A stretch of 34,277 bases of DNA from Sphingomonadales bacterium (GTDB lineage Bacteria; Bacteroidota; Bacteroidia; NS11-12g; UBA955), in contig VHBA01000001.1 in assembly GCA_016872175.1 (NCBI GenBank), positions 66,757 through 101,033 on the forward strand, read 5' to 3'. Position numbers and translations under genes: made by a program. This document shows, piece after piece, positions 7,808 through 16,207 of this stretch. The notes below the pieces were generated by a model that made no database searches, was not told where the DNA came from, and was given only the letters and a program-made list of their open reading frames with translations. Every line of letters starts with the position of its first letter. Positions within the stretch are counted from its first letter, which is position 1.

Positions 7808-8728
7808 TTACCAGTAAAGCGGGTGAAAAACCCACTGCTTATTACCATTGTATTCAATAACTGGCAATGGCAGTCTAATTTTATCGGTAATATGTGCTAA
7901 AACTCTTACGGCTTTATTGGGATGATTTTTTAAATAACCCAATGAAATACTAGGGCCGAGATAGTATTGCCTGTAACGTTTTATATAGCTGTAATCGTAA
8001 ACCTTGCCGTCAGATCCCTTCCAGATATTATCATCACCACCCAGCATTCCTTCAGCACCATAACCTAGGTTTAAACCAAGCCAACGTGGCCAGAAATTTG
8101 GTCTCATCCTTATTCTCTCGGGGTTTAGGTCTATCCAGTAGGTTTGTCCGTTATAATCTTTTAAAATTCTTTCAGCAACGCTGCTTCCCAGCATATTCGG
8201 ACGATAATGGGCATAAGATGATTTATGAAATGTGACCCGAATAGGGATTCTAGGCTTGCCCCAGAACCAGTTTTGTAAACCTGCTGCCAATGTTCCTGTT
8301 GCATTGGCTATCATATCGCCACTACTGGCACCCCAGGCTCTGCTTTTTCCATCAAAATATTCAATAGGCATTTGAAAGGCAAGACTGAAAACACTTCCCA
8401 ACAGCGCGCTCTTTTTTCTGCTGTAACCGGAATAACGAAAGACCGCCGAGGTTGCGGTAGCAGAGAAATAAGCACCAAAAACATGTCCGACTTTGTCCAT
8501 TTGCTTCCAGCTGTGGTTGTCATTAATCCAGTGAAACGGACTCATTGGCTCGTTTTTATACCAAGTATGGTATAAAATGGCATGAGTTCCCACAGTGGCT
8601 GAACTCAGTAAAATCCAACTTTTTTGCTGACGTTTTAGAATGCTGGAGCAGGTGTCCTGTGATAGTAAAGTATTTATTGATATAAATATCAATAAAACTA
8701 TGGTTGATATAAATTTACGTTTTTTAAT
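7808..8728 (-). CDS. DUF2279 exported protein, probable ATT start
   Basis: The domain QMDKVGHVFGAYF, then FQMPIEYFDGKSRAWGASSGDMIANATGTL, identifies DUF2279 (YfiM-like), a family of envelope proteins of unknown function. The only conventional start is TTG at 8692, which leaves a crippled leader lacking positive charges. Reading upstream in frame gives ATT followed by KKRKFISTIVLLIFISI, then NTLLSQ: a textbook signal peptide with basic n-region, hydrophobic core and cleavage before Gln. Upstream of ATT there is only TCT and then the in-frame TAA that ends the mutase gene. I therefore place the start at ATT 8728 (306 residues); with TTG it would be 294 residues. It is probably co-translated with the mutase. 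Confidence 0.72.
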   Translation of the reverse strand: MKKRKFISTIVLLIFISINTLLSQDTCSSILKRQQKSWILLSSATVGTHAILYHTWYKNEPMSPFHWINDNHSWKQMDKVGHVFGAYFSATATSAVFRYSGYSRKKSALLGSVFSLAFQMPIEYFDGKSRAWGASSGDMIANATGTLAAGLQNWFWGKPRIPIRVTFHKSSYAHYRPNMLGSSVAERILKDYNGQTYWIDLNPERIRMRPNFWPRWLGLNLGYGAEGMLGGDDNIWKGSDGKVYDYSYIKRYRQYYLGPSISLGYLKNHPNKAVRVLAHITDKIRLPLPVIEYNGNKQWVFHPLYW

Positions 8729-8731
8729 AGA

Positions 8732-10132
8732 TTAGTTTAGAATAGCGTTTTTTACCGCATCTAATATGGAAAATGCAGCAGCTGAATTTACAGATTCTGC
8801 ATATACCCTAAGTACAGGTTCTGTGCCGCTGGGACGTATCATAACCCAACCTGCGTCGCCAAGGCGAAACTTGAAACCATCGGTATCTTCAATAGATTGG
8901 ACTATGTAGCTTCCAAATGTGGCATAATCTCCGGCCTTACACTGATTCACAATATTATCTTTGGTTTCGGGATCCAGGTGAAGGTCGTAGCGTTCTACGG
9001 CAAATGAACCTATTGCATTGTAGATATCAGCAATTAAAGCCGAAATTGTTTTTCCGGTTTTTGCCATGTATTCCATCAATACGAGTCCCATCCAGATTCC
9101 ATCTCTTTCAGGAATATGACCTTTTATAGCGATACCACCACTTTCTTCTGCCCCAATAAGAACATCATCTGTTACCATGCACTCACATATATATTTGAAT
9201 CCGATTTTGGTTGTAATGCTGTCCAGTCCTTTTAGTTTGCAAAGGTGCTCTACTTTGTCACTTACACTAAAACTTTTAACGACCTTGCCTGAAAAACCTT
9301 TGTATTCTGTCAAATAATTAATCAAAAGCAATATCAGGTGGTGGCTATCAACAAATCTTCCTTTTTCATCAAAAAAACCTATTCTGTCGGCATCTCCATC
9401 AGTAGCCAGACCGCATATAAACCTATCATTATTGGCAACCATTTCAGCAATTTCAGGCAGGTTTTTCAAAATGGGTTCCGGTGCGCGGCCTTCAAACCCC
9501 GGATTATGCGTAGCATGAAGCAATGTGGCATCGGGCAGTAACTTTTTAATAACGTTTTGACCTGCGCCATACATAGCATCATAAACCAACCCAGAAGAAA
9601 TAGATTGCAACGCATCCATATCAAATTGACTGCGCACATGATCCATATACATGGTTTCTAGGTCAACCCAAATAATTTCTCCCATTTTTTCATAATGCTT
9701 CAATGGGAGTGCCGACGATATTTCCCGTTCACCAATATAGCTTTCTACTTCATCAATAACTGCTTGTGTAGCAGGTCCACCATAACCTGCCTTGATCTTA
9801 AAGCCATTATAAGTAGGAGGGTTGTGGCTGGCTGTGATAATCACTCCTCCATTTGCCTTGAGCTGTTTAGCCCCCAGGCTTACCATAGGTGTACTTACTA
9901 TACCTTTTGCCAAATGCACGGTTATGCCCTGTGAAGCCAGAATTCGTGCTGTTTCTTCGGCAAACATCTCACCGCCAAAACGGCAGTCGTGGCCTACAAC
10001 ACAAACCGGTTTATCTGACAGCCTTTGCAGCCATTTGGCCGTGGCCATGGCCACTTTACGAACATTGGCAGAAGTGAATTGGTCGGCAATGATTTCACGC
10101 CAACCATCGGTTCCAAATTTGATTTTATACAT
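8732..10132 (-). CDS. phosphoglucomutase/phosphomannomutase (alpha-D-phosphohexomutase)
   Basis: The product has 466 residues from ATG 10132, where the family N-terminus MYKIKFGTDGWREI begins; the frame is open further upstream but that part overlaps the preceding gene and is unlike the family. Four signature loops are present: phosphoserine TASHNPP (Ser102), metal loop ATDGDADR (Asp245, 247, 249), sugar loop GAEESGGIAIKGHIPE (Glu329, Glu330), and phosphate loop RPSGTEPVLRVYAES. It interconverts hexose 1- and 6-phosphates in the cytosol; glucose, mannose or glucosamine specificity cannot be fixed by eye, though EESGG favours glucose/mannose over glucosamine. It is 17 bases behind an unknown secreted protein gene, and its stop codon is in frame with the next gene, separated by a single codon. 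Confidence 0.9.
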   Translation of the reverse strand: MYKIKFGTDGWREIIADQFTSANVRKVAMATAKWLQRLSDKPVCVVGHDCRFGGEMFAEETARILASQGITVHLAKGIVSTPMVSLGAKQLKANGGVIITASHNPPTYNGFKIKAGYGGPATQAVIDEVESYIGEREISSALPLKHYEKMGEIIWVDLETMYMDHVRSQFDMDALQSISSGLVYDAMYGAGQNVIKKLLPDATLLHATHNPGFEGRAPEPILKNLPEIAEMVANNDRFICGLATDGDADRIGFFDEKGRFVDSHHLILLLINYLTEYKGFSGKVVKSFSVSDKVEHLCKLKGLDSITTKIGFKYICECMVTDDVLIGAEESGGIAIKGHIPERDGIWMGLVLMEYMAKTGKTISALIADIYNAIGSFAVERYDLHLDPETKDNIVNQCKAGDYATFGSYIVQSIEDTDGFKFRLGDAGWVMIRPSGTEPVLRVYAESVNSAAAFSILDAVKNAILN

Positions 10133-10149
10133 GTTTGAATTATCGATTT

Positions 10150-11250
10150 TTAATAAAATTGAACATATCTGCTTACCTGTGACCAATTGTAAACATTCAG
10201 TGCTTTCAGGTATTTGTGCGAATCCCATTCGGGAATCAATGTGCTGTTGATGCGGGTAAGAACCATATCGTATGACTTCTCCTGTATTAAATCTTCCATC
10301 GTTTTAAAACGATAAAGCAATCCCCATTCATAAACAACATCGGCAGTTATTCTATTCAGGGGTTTGTTGTTGATGTATATAACAATGTCTTTTACTTCAT
10401 ATTCAATGACCTTACCACGCTGTTTCCATTCTTCATGAAACTCAATACCTGTAACCAGCACATCATTTTTTAAGGTTTTATAATCGTGGTAATTATCTGC
10501 ACCCAGGTTGAATAATACATCTTTATTTTCATTAAAAAACCGTTGCATATTTGTCATTATCATGTTGCCTGGATCGTCTAAATCATCAGTGTGAGCAACA
10601 ATTTTATAATAAACATCTTTAGATTGAGGGATGGAAAACAATCCTTCAATATCGCGTTTCCCATAAAAGGCTTTGTCTCTTATTTGGATTACATTTTCTG
10701 GCTTTTTAGCAAATTGTCGCTTTCCGAACTGAACCACATTGAAATTGTAATTACGGCTATACAAAGCATCGGTAAGCTTGATCTCAGACGGTCCGTTAAC
10801 ATTGCATTCCAGTATAATTGAGGAGAGTGTGTTCCAGCTTTCCTTGAGGTCTATATAGCCGTAGCTAACTTTCCCTTTTTTACCATCATTTATAAATGAA
10901 ATACCTACAATGGTGAAAGTTGTTTTATTTCGACCGCTGCTCCAGAATTCATGAAAAAAAACATTGGCCGTTTTATTAAAATGCGTTTCTGATGATTGCT
11001 CAATTGCTTGCAAAGCACTGGGCGAAATACGAATATTTTTTTGCGGAGAATCCCAAAGCTTGAGTGTCCCGGCCATTATATGCTTGTAACAATGGTTCTG
11101 CAATTCATAAACCATGTTAAATCCCATAGAGTCGCTTTGCCTGTTGATGTTGAGGTTAACAAGTACAGGTTTGTTTGTGTAACCGCATACCTCTGTTGCA
11201 AGCAGCACTCCAACAAATACAAAACAGCGATATGGGTTTAGAGACAGCAA
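10150..11250 (-). CDS. secreted protein of unknown function
   Basis: The product has 366 residues. The start is TTG at 11250, 10 bases after the dehydrogenase stop; no ATG or GTG exists nearby in frame. Residues 1-23 form a signal peptide (CFVFVGVLLATEVCG), so the protein should be exported. The mature part is mixed alpha/beta with no motif I recognise. It has few cysteines and carries paired acidic clusters such as AHTDDLDDPGN. The last 60 residues (YRFKTMEDLIQEKSYDMVL onward) look helical. Nothing ties it functionally to the flanking metabolic enzymes except tight co-orientation. It may be a lineage-specific family. Confidence 0.7.
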   Translation of the reverse strand: MLSLNPYRCFVFVGVLLATEVCGYTNKPVLVNLNINRQSDSMGFNMVYELQNHCYKHIMAGTLKLWDSPQKNIRISPSALQAIEQSSETHFNKTANVFFHEFWSSGRNKTTFTIVGISFINDGKKGKVSYGYIDLKESWNTLSSIILECNVNGPSEIKLTDALYSRNYNFNVVQFGKRQFAKKPENVIQIRDKAFYGKRDIEGLFSIPQSKDVYYKIVAHTDDLDDPGNMIMTNMQRFFNENKDVLFNLGADNYHDYKTLKNDVLVTGIEFHEEWKQRGKVIEYEVKDIVIYINNKPLNRITADVVYEWGLLYRFKTMEDLIQEKSYDMVLTRINSTLIPEWDSHKYLKALNVYNWSQVSRYVQFY

Positions 11251-11260
11251 TATGAACCTA

Positions 11261-12478
11261 TCAGGTAAATGCGTTTTCGCCGGTAATTTCGTGTCCCAAA
11301 ATTAGCAGGTGTATGTCGTGTGTGCCTTCGTAGGTAACCACGCTTTCCAAATTGGCCATATGGCGCATTATGGGATATTCGCCTGTAATGCCCATACCGC
11401 CGAGGATTTGGCGGGCTTCACGGGCTATGTTCAGGGCAATTTCTACGTTATTACGCTTGGCCATTGAAATCTGAGCAGGGGTTGCTTTTCCGACATCCAT
11501 AAGTTGACCCAGGCGCCAAACCAGCAACTGCGCTTTGGTGATTTCGGTAATCATCTCGGCAAGTTTCTTCTGCTGAAGCTGAAAACCGGCAATAGGACGA
11601 CCAAATTGCTGTCTTTGTTTGCTGTAGCGCAAAGCAGTATCGTAGCAGTCCATGGCAGCACCCAACGCTCCCCAGCTTATACCATAGCGGGCGCTATTGA
11701 GGCAGGTGAGGGGGCCTTTTAGACCGGTTACACCGGGTAAAATATTTTCTTTGGGAACTTTCACATCATTGAAAACCAGTTCGCCCGTAGCACTCGCCCT
11801 TAAACTCCATTTATTGTGCGTTTCGGGGGTGGTGAAACCTTCCATGCCACGCTCTACGATCAAACCGTGAATTTTGCCGTCTTCATTTTTTGCCCAAACT
11901 ACTGCCACATCGGCAAAAGGGGCATTGGAAATCCACATTTTAGCCCCGTTCAAAATGACGTGATCACCGGCATCTTTAAAGTTTGTGGTCATACCACCAG
12001 GATTGCTGCCATGGTCAGGTTCTGTAAGGCCGAAACAACCCATCATTTCGCCGGATGCAAGTTTTGGAAGGTATTTGCGCTTCTGCTCTTCACTGCCAAA
12101 CTTATATATTGGGTACATCACCAGGCTACCCTGAACGCTGGCCGTGCTTCTGATACCGCTATCGCATCTTTCAAGCTCCATCATGATAATGCCGTATGTG
12201 GTGTAATCCATGCCTCCGCAACCATATTCAGCGGGCAATTGAGGACCAAAAGCCCCAACACCGGCCAGTCCGGGTAATATTTGGTGCGGGAATTCAGCCC
12301 GCTGCGCATAATATTCTATTATGGGTGAAAGATCTTTTTTTACCCAATCGCGAACCGAACCGCGAATAAGCTTTTGTTCTTCCGTCAGTAAATCGTCCAC
12401 GCCCATAAAGTCGGGCGCCTGATAGTTGTCTTTTCCTCTGTTGGAGGCGTACAGTTCATCGAGATTTTGTGCCTGCAT
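11261..12478 (-). CDS. gcdH: glutaryl-CoA dehydrogenase (acyl-CoA dehydrogenase family)
   Basis: The product has 405 residues from ATG 12478. It follows the mitochondrial and bacterial glutaryl-CoA dehydrogenase sequence closely: GIRSTASVQGSLVM with Arg110, which in the family binds the gamma-carboxylate of glutaryl-CoA, then MGCFGLTEPDHGSNPGGM (FAD/acyl binding), WSLRASATGELVF, CLNSARYGISWGALGA, and the catalytic base Glu384 in VTYEGTHDIHLLILGHEITG. The Arg plus YEGTHDIH ending separates it from straight-chain acyl-CoA dehydrogenases. It converts glutaryl-CoA to crotonyl-CoA and CO2 in lysine, hydroxylysine and tryptophan breakdown. It is the first gene of a long minus-strand run and is divergent from folB. 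Confidence 0.95.
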   Translation of the reverse strand: MQAQNLDELYASNRGKDNYQAPDFMGVDDLLTEEQKLIRGSVRDWVKKDLSPIIEYYAQRAEFPHQILPGLAGVGAFGPQLPAEYGCGGMDYTTYGIIMMELERCDSGIRSTASVQGSLVMYPIYKFGSEEQKRKYLPKLASGEMMGCFGLTEPDHGSNPGGMTTNFKDAGDHVILNGAKMWISNAPFADVAVVWAKNEDGKIHGLIVERGMEGFTTPETHNKWSLRASATGELVFNDVKVPKENILPGVTGLKGPLTCLNSARYGISWGALGAAMDCYDTALRYSKQRQQFGRPIAGFQLQQKKLAEMITEITKAQLLVWRLGQLMDVGKATPAQISMAKRNNVEIALNIAREARQILGGMGITGEYPIMRHMANLESVVTYEGTHDIHLLILGHEITGENAFT

Positions 12479-12494
12479 TTCGTTTATTTGTTTG

Positions 12495-12502
12495 CAAAGG
12501 TA
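12495..12502 (-). promoter_or_regulatory. -7 promoter element of gcdH
   Basis: On the minus strand TACCTTTG is a perfect TAnnTTTG, 16 bases before the ATG at 12478, and is preceded by an A-tract. It probably serves the whole six-gene run down to 5932. Confidence 0.6.
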
Positions 12503-12548
12503 CATTGTTCCGTTTTTTTGTACATCAATACTTAACTACATTGGCAGC

Positions 12549-12905
12549 ATGTTTTTTGTTTTTTTAGACAGTCAGGAAGTGAATTGCCCTATTGGGGTGC
12601 ATGAGTTTGAGAGAAAAGAAGGGGTAAAGCTTTTTATCAGCGTTAAGGTGCAACTTAGTCATGTACCTGACATGGATCATATTTATCACGCCCTGGATTA
12701 CACGCAGCTGGTGGATATTGTTAACGAAGTTTCAAGCCAGGAAAGGCAATTGCTGGAAACCCTTGCGGCCGATATTGCGGCAGAAATAAATACAAAATCT
12801 TCAACAGCTATAGAGAATATCCATATCCGCATCGAAAAGCCTCAGATTCCGCATGATCGTTATAATGCGAAAAGTTGTGGAATCGAGTACATCTTGAATT
12901 GTTGA
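12549..12905 (+). CDS. folB: dihydroneopterin aldolase (FolB)
   Basis: The product has 118 residues, the usual length. The frame is open further upstream, but the family begins at MFFVFLDSQEVNCPIGVHEFER. Features are IGVHEFER with Glu21 (the GVxxxER motif), ALDYTQLVDIV with the substrate-binding Asp-Tyr (50-51), LLETLAADIA with Glu70 and IRIEKPQIP with Lys97, the active-site lysine of the KP motif. The enzyme releases glycolaldehyde from 7,8-dihydroneopterin in folate synthesis as a cytosolic octamer. No other folate gene is nearby. A TACATTGG at 12537-12544 may be a weak -7 element. The TonB receptor gene follows after 30 bases but has its own promoter. Confidence 0.92.
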   Translation: MFFVFLDSQEVNCPIGVHEFERKEGVKLFISVKVQLSHVPDMDHIYHALDYTQLVDIVNEVSSQERQLLETLAADIAAEINTKSSTAIENIHIRIEKPQIPHDRYNAKSCGIEYILNC

Positions 12906-12923
12906 CAATATGAATTAAATTTG
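12893..12923 (+). promoter_or_regulatory. promoter of the TonB receptor/DUF4249 operon
   Basis: CTTG (12893-12896), exactly 19 bases, then a perfect TAAATTTG (12916-12923). The ATG follows at 12936. The -33 part lies in the last codons of folB. Confidence 0.7.
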
Positions 12924-12935
12924 AATACTCTTAGT

Positions 12936-15275
12936 ATGAACTTTAAATGGAGATTTGTTTTTGTGTCGCTTTTGTTTTTCCAAAAAATTTATGGACAGCA
13001 AAACATACCCGGTATTTATGGCTGGATAGAAGATAAGGAGACCGGTGAGCGTATTGAGAACGCACTCGTCATTGACAGCAGTGACTTGCAATACACCTAC
13101 TCCAACAGAGATGGCTATTACAACATGGGTATTGGCAGCGGCAGGCATGTATTGCTCTTTGCGGCAGCCGGTTATTATGCAGTGAGGATGGTGGAAGATG
13201 TTTATTCATCAACGCCTTTCAATATTCAACTAAAGCCCCTGGAGGAAAATATTGACGATACAACCTGGAATAAATACCACGCCATTTTTGATCTGCGCGG
13301 CGGTCATGTGAGTCCCACTCGAAAGCAGACATTGCAGATGAATTCACTGCTTAGTATTCCCGATCCTGTTAAGCTGTTGCAGTTTTTACCCGGAGTATCC
13401 GGCGGTATTGAAGGATTAAGCGGCATGTATGTGAGAGGTGGTAATAGCGACCAAAACCTCATGATGATGGACGGATTGCCCATTTACGGCAATGGTCATA
13501 TTTTTGGTTTTTTAAGTTCATATAACCCCGAATTGCTCGGAAGCACTGAGTTTTACCGCGGTGTGGCACCGGCACGTTATGGTGGCAGGGCGGGAGCCGT
13601 GCTGGATGTGGGCATAACAGAAGGTAATACAAAGACTTGGACCGGCTCATATAGCCACGATTTACTGCTTTTTAATGCTGCGGCCAATGGCCCCTTAAAC
13701 CAAAGCGGATCGGTTACCGGAAGCTTTGGACTAAGACGCACATGGCTGGATATGTTGCTGCCCAAGGATGGAGATGTGTATGCATATTATGGCCTATATG
13801 ATTTAAACGGTAAAGTAACCTGGAAGGTGGATGAGCGCAATAAACTAAGTTTTTTTGCCTACAGTGGCCGGGATAAATTGGCATCAGCAATCAGCACCAG
13901 CGATGTTGACTCTCTAAACAGACAACTTGATTTTAATCTTAAATTGGGTTTTAACTGGCAAAACAACCTATTTGGTATCAACTGGGCAAAGAAAATAAAT
14001 AACCGGCATTATGGAAATTTCATGGTGGGTATGACCAGAGCTTCATATAGGGTCCCTTTTGAAATTGGCAGCAGCATTAAGTCGGACACTTCGTTTTCGT
14101 CATTTCAAATAAAAACAGAAAATTCGAATGCAATTACCAATATCATTGGAAAAGCAAATTTTGAATATCGTCTCAGAACCAATGCGCACTTGCGATATGG
14201 TGGAGAAGCGGTATTGCATTCATTCAATCCTTCCATACTGTATATTTCTTTGAGTAGCGCAGGTTCAACAGGCTTGGATACCACTTTTGGGCTCGATAAT
14301 AAGAGTATTGCTCCGGAGATAAGCGTGTATGGAGAATATGAAAAAAACCTGGGTGCAGGTCTGAAGGTTAATCTGGGTGGACGTATTTGGTCATTCATAG
14401 GTGATGGGAAAACCTGGATACGTCCCGAGCCACGCATCCTCATAAGTCAGATATTACAGGATCAAAAAGCGCTTAAACTGGGTTTTAGTATAGCCAACCA
14501 GGGGGTGCACAGGCTTAGCAGTGTTAATGCCAATTTACCAGGAGATATCTGGTTCCCAACGGGTGGGATTATTCGACCGCAACGCACTTTGCAGATTACG
14601 GGCGGATTTTATCAGCCATGGAAGAAAGGGTTGGAATTTAGTATGGAACTATATCTTAAATCCTTTGACGGCATCACAGACCTAACCGGTCAGGATGAAA
14701 ATGATTATGAACCTCGCTATTGGGAGAGAATGCTGGCGCAGGGTACAAGCAGGGCTTATGGGATAGAATTTTTGTTGATGAAAAAGATTGGAAGACTTAA
14801 TGGAATGGCTGGATATACCTTGTCTCGCAGCGATCGCAATATTCAGGACATTAACTTTGGTGAATCCTACCCATTTCGATGGGACAGACGGCACAAAATA
14901 TCGTTTCAAGGGGTGTATGCCCTTCAAAAAAACTGGACTATTCAATTTAGTGGCGTTTGGATGACCGGCAATGCTGTAACGGTACCCACCGGTCAGTATT
15001 TATCTGCCGATGGCATACTAGTGCTGGATTACACTGCTAAAAATAATTACCGTATGCCTTTCTACAGTCGCTTTGATTTTGGATTTACAAAGAAATTAAA
15101 ACCGTACCTGCGCAGGTCTTATAATTCGTATTACGGAGTGAATATTTACAATATCGCAGCCCGAAATAATCCGCTGCTGGTAAGGGTTGATCAGCCGGCA
15201 GGCCAGGCTGTCCAGGCTTTTGGTATTTCCTATTTTCCATTCATTCCATCAGGATTTTACAGGGTAGTTTTCTAA
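12936..15275 (+). CDS. TonB-dependent outer membrane receptor with CarboxypepD-like N-terminal domain
   Basis: The product has 779 residues from ATG 12936 (a TTG at 12921 lies inside the promoter). A signal peptide ending IYGQ is followed by a carboxypeptidase-regulatory-like beta-sandwich (about 20-105, IYGWIEDKETGERIENALV), then the plug (about 140-230: VKLLQFLPGV, MYVRGGNSDQNLMMMDG, FYRGVAPARYGGRAGAVLDV), then a barrel of about 22 strands ending in the aromatic GFYRVVF, as required for BAM insertion. There is no SusC signature and no SusD; the partner is a DUF4249 lipoprotein three bases downstream, a pairing common in Bacteroidota. The ligand is unknown; no iron or vitamin B12 regulation is visible. 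Confidence 0.92.
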   Translation: MNFKWRFVFVSLLFFQKIYGQQNIPGIYGWIEDKETGERIENALVIDSSDLQYTYSNRDGYYNMGIGSGRHVLLFAAAGYYAVRMVEDVYSSTPFNIQLKPLEENIDDTTWNKYHAIFDLRGGHVSPTRKQTLQMNSLLSIPDPVKLLQFLPGVSGGIEGLSGMYVRGGNSDQNLMMMDGLPIYGNGHIFGFLSSYNPELLGSTEFYRGVAPARYGGRAGAVLDVGITEGNTKTWTGSYSHDLLLFNAAANGPLNQSGSVTGSFGLRRTWLDMLLPKDGDVYAYYGLYDLNGKVTWKVDERNKLSFFAYSGRDKLASAISTSDVDSLNRQLDFNLKLGFNWQNNLFGINWAKKINNRHYGNFMVGMTRASYRVPFEIGSSIKSDTSFSSFQIKTENSNAITNIIGKANFEYRLRTNAHLRYGGEAVLHSFNPSILYISLSSAGSTGLDTTFGLDNKSIAPEISVYGEYEKNLGAGLKVNLGGRIWSFIGDGKTWIRPEPRILISQILQDQKALKLGFSIANQGVHRLSSVNANLPGDIWFPTGGIIRPQRTLQITGGFYQPWKKGLEFSMELYLKSFDGITDLTGQDENDYEPRYWERMLAQGTSRAYGIEFLLMKKIGRLNGMAGYTLSRSDRNIQDINFGESYPFRWDRRHKISFQGVYALQKNWTIQFSGVWMTGNAVTVPTGQYLSADGILVLDYTAKNNYRMPFYSRFDFGFTKKLKPYLRRSYNSYYGVNIYNIAARNNPLLVRVDQPAGQAVQAFGISYFPFIPSGFYRVVF

Positions 15276-15278
15276 ACC

Positions 15279-16133
15279 ATGAAAAAAACAATATTTTTAA
15301 CAATTATAACTTTAGTTCTGGCGGCGTGCGAGACAAAACTTGACCTCAGCGAAGTTAGCGGACGCACCAGGCTGGTGGTTAATGGCCTTATCAACGATCA
15401 GGATAAGGTAGAAATACAGGTTAGTAAAAGTATTCCTTTGGGCAGTACCGGTGCGGTAGAGTTTATTAACAACGCTGTAGTAACTATGCGAGATGAAAAC
15501 GGGAATGCAACAGGATTTACCTACAACGTGGGTACCGATAAGTATGAAAACCTTGTATTTAGGGCTTTTGCAGGTAAATATTACAGCATAAGTGTGAAAG
15601 CGCCCGGGTTTGATGAGGTCTTTGCTGAATTGGTAATGCCTGATAAAGCATCTAAAACGCCCTCTTCATGGAAAGATTCTACCGATCTTGATTCTTCAGG
15701 TTATCCTACCGGAACTTTAACTGTAAACATAAATGACAAGGGGATATCAAACAATTATTACCGCATTTCTTTGTTTTATTACGATAATATAACTGCTACC
15801 TGGAATTCACTAAAGCCTGTTACAAAAGATGCAGCTATTGAAAATGAAGCTATTGAAAGCGATAATGGATTATGGGTTTTTTCCGATAGGAGTTTTAATG
15901 GACAGCCAAGGAGTATTCCGTTTATCACGCCATTCGGGTATGCACTGGGAACACCAAAATATCTGGTGGTGACTGAAAGTTTGAGTGAACAGTACTTTAA
16001 GTATTTCAAAAGTATAGAGGACTATAAAAAAGGTGCCGGTGTTTTTGGTGAGGCTACGCCCGTATTTTCTAATATTCGAAACGGAGTTGGTATCTGGGCA
16101 GGTAGCAGCATAGCTCGCGACACAATTCAGTGA
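15279..16133 (+). CDS. DUF4249 lipoprotein, partner of the TonB receptor
   Basis: The product has 284 residues with lipoprotein signal peptide MKKTIFLTIITLVLAAC (Cys17). The mature N-terminus (LVVNGLINDQDKVEIQVSKS) and the beta-rich body with AFAGKYYSISVKAPGF match DUF4249, a family encoded next to TonB receptors and presumed to sit on the outer leaflet or periplasmic face as a substrate-capture or plug-associated subunit. The start codon follows the receptor stop by three bases, so the two are co-translated. The end of the gene is followed by a T-rich 74-base gap before uvrA. Confidence 0.85.
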   Translation: MKKTIFLTIITLVLAACETKLDLSEVSGRTRLVVNGLINDQDKVEIQVSKSIPLGSTGAVEFINNAVVTMRDENGNATGFTYNVGTDKYENLVFRAFAGKYYSISVKAPGFDEVFAELVMPDKASKTPSSWKDSTDLDSSGYPTGTLTVNINDKGISNNYYRISLFYYDNITATWNSLKPVTKDAAIENEAIESDNGLWVFSDRSFNGQPRSIPFITPFGYALGTPKYLVVTESLSEQYFKYFKSIEDYKKGAGVFGEATPVFSNIRNGVGIWAGSSIARDTIQ

Positions 16134-16182
16134 TTTTTTTGTGATTTTTAATTGTTTTTAACCCGTTTGGTTTAAAATAAAC

Positions 16183-16190
16183 GACCTTTG
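16183..16190 (+). promoter_or_regulatory. possible -7 element of uvrA
   Basis: GACCTTTG matches TAnnTTTG in seven of eight positions, 17 bases before the GTG at 16208. The 74-base gap from 16134 also holds an imperfect inverted repeat TTTTAACC/GGTTTAAA (one mismatch) that might form a weak hairpin. No LexA-type operator was recognised. Confidence 0.3.
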
Positions 16191-16207
16191 CGATTTCTGT
16201 TCAAATC

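Noticed and set aside
8732-10228. Longer mutase with 32 extra N-terminal residues
   Set aside because: The extra residues overlap the end of the upstream gene and lack similarity to the family, whose N-terminus MYKIKFGTDGWRE begins at 10132.
11816-12277. Open frame of 153 codons on the plus strand
   Set aside because: It is antisense to gcdH, which is conserved across this whole stretch; long antisense frames are expected from its codon bias.
12426-12548. N-terminal extension of FolB
   Set aside because: It runs antisense through the gcdH start and promoter; FolB proteins begin at the MFFVFLDSQ segment.
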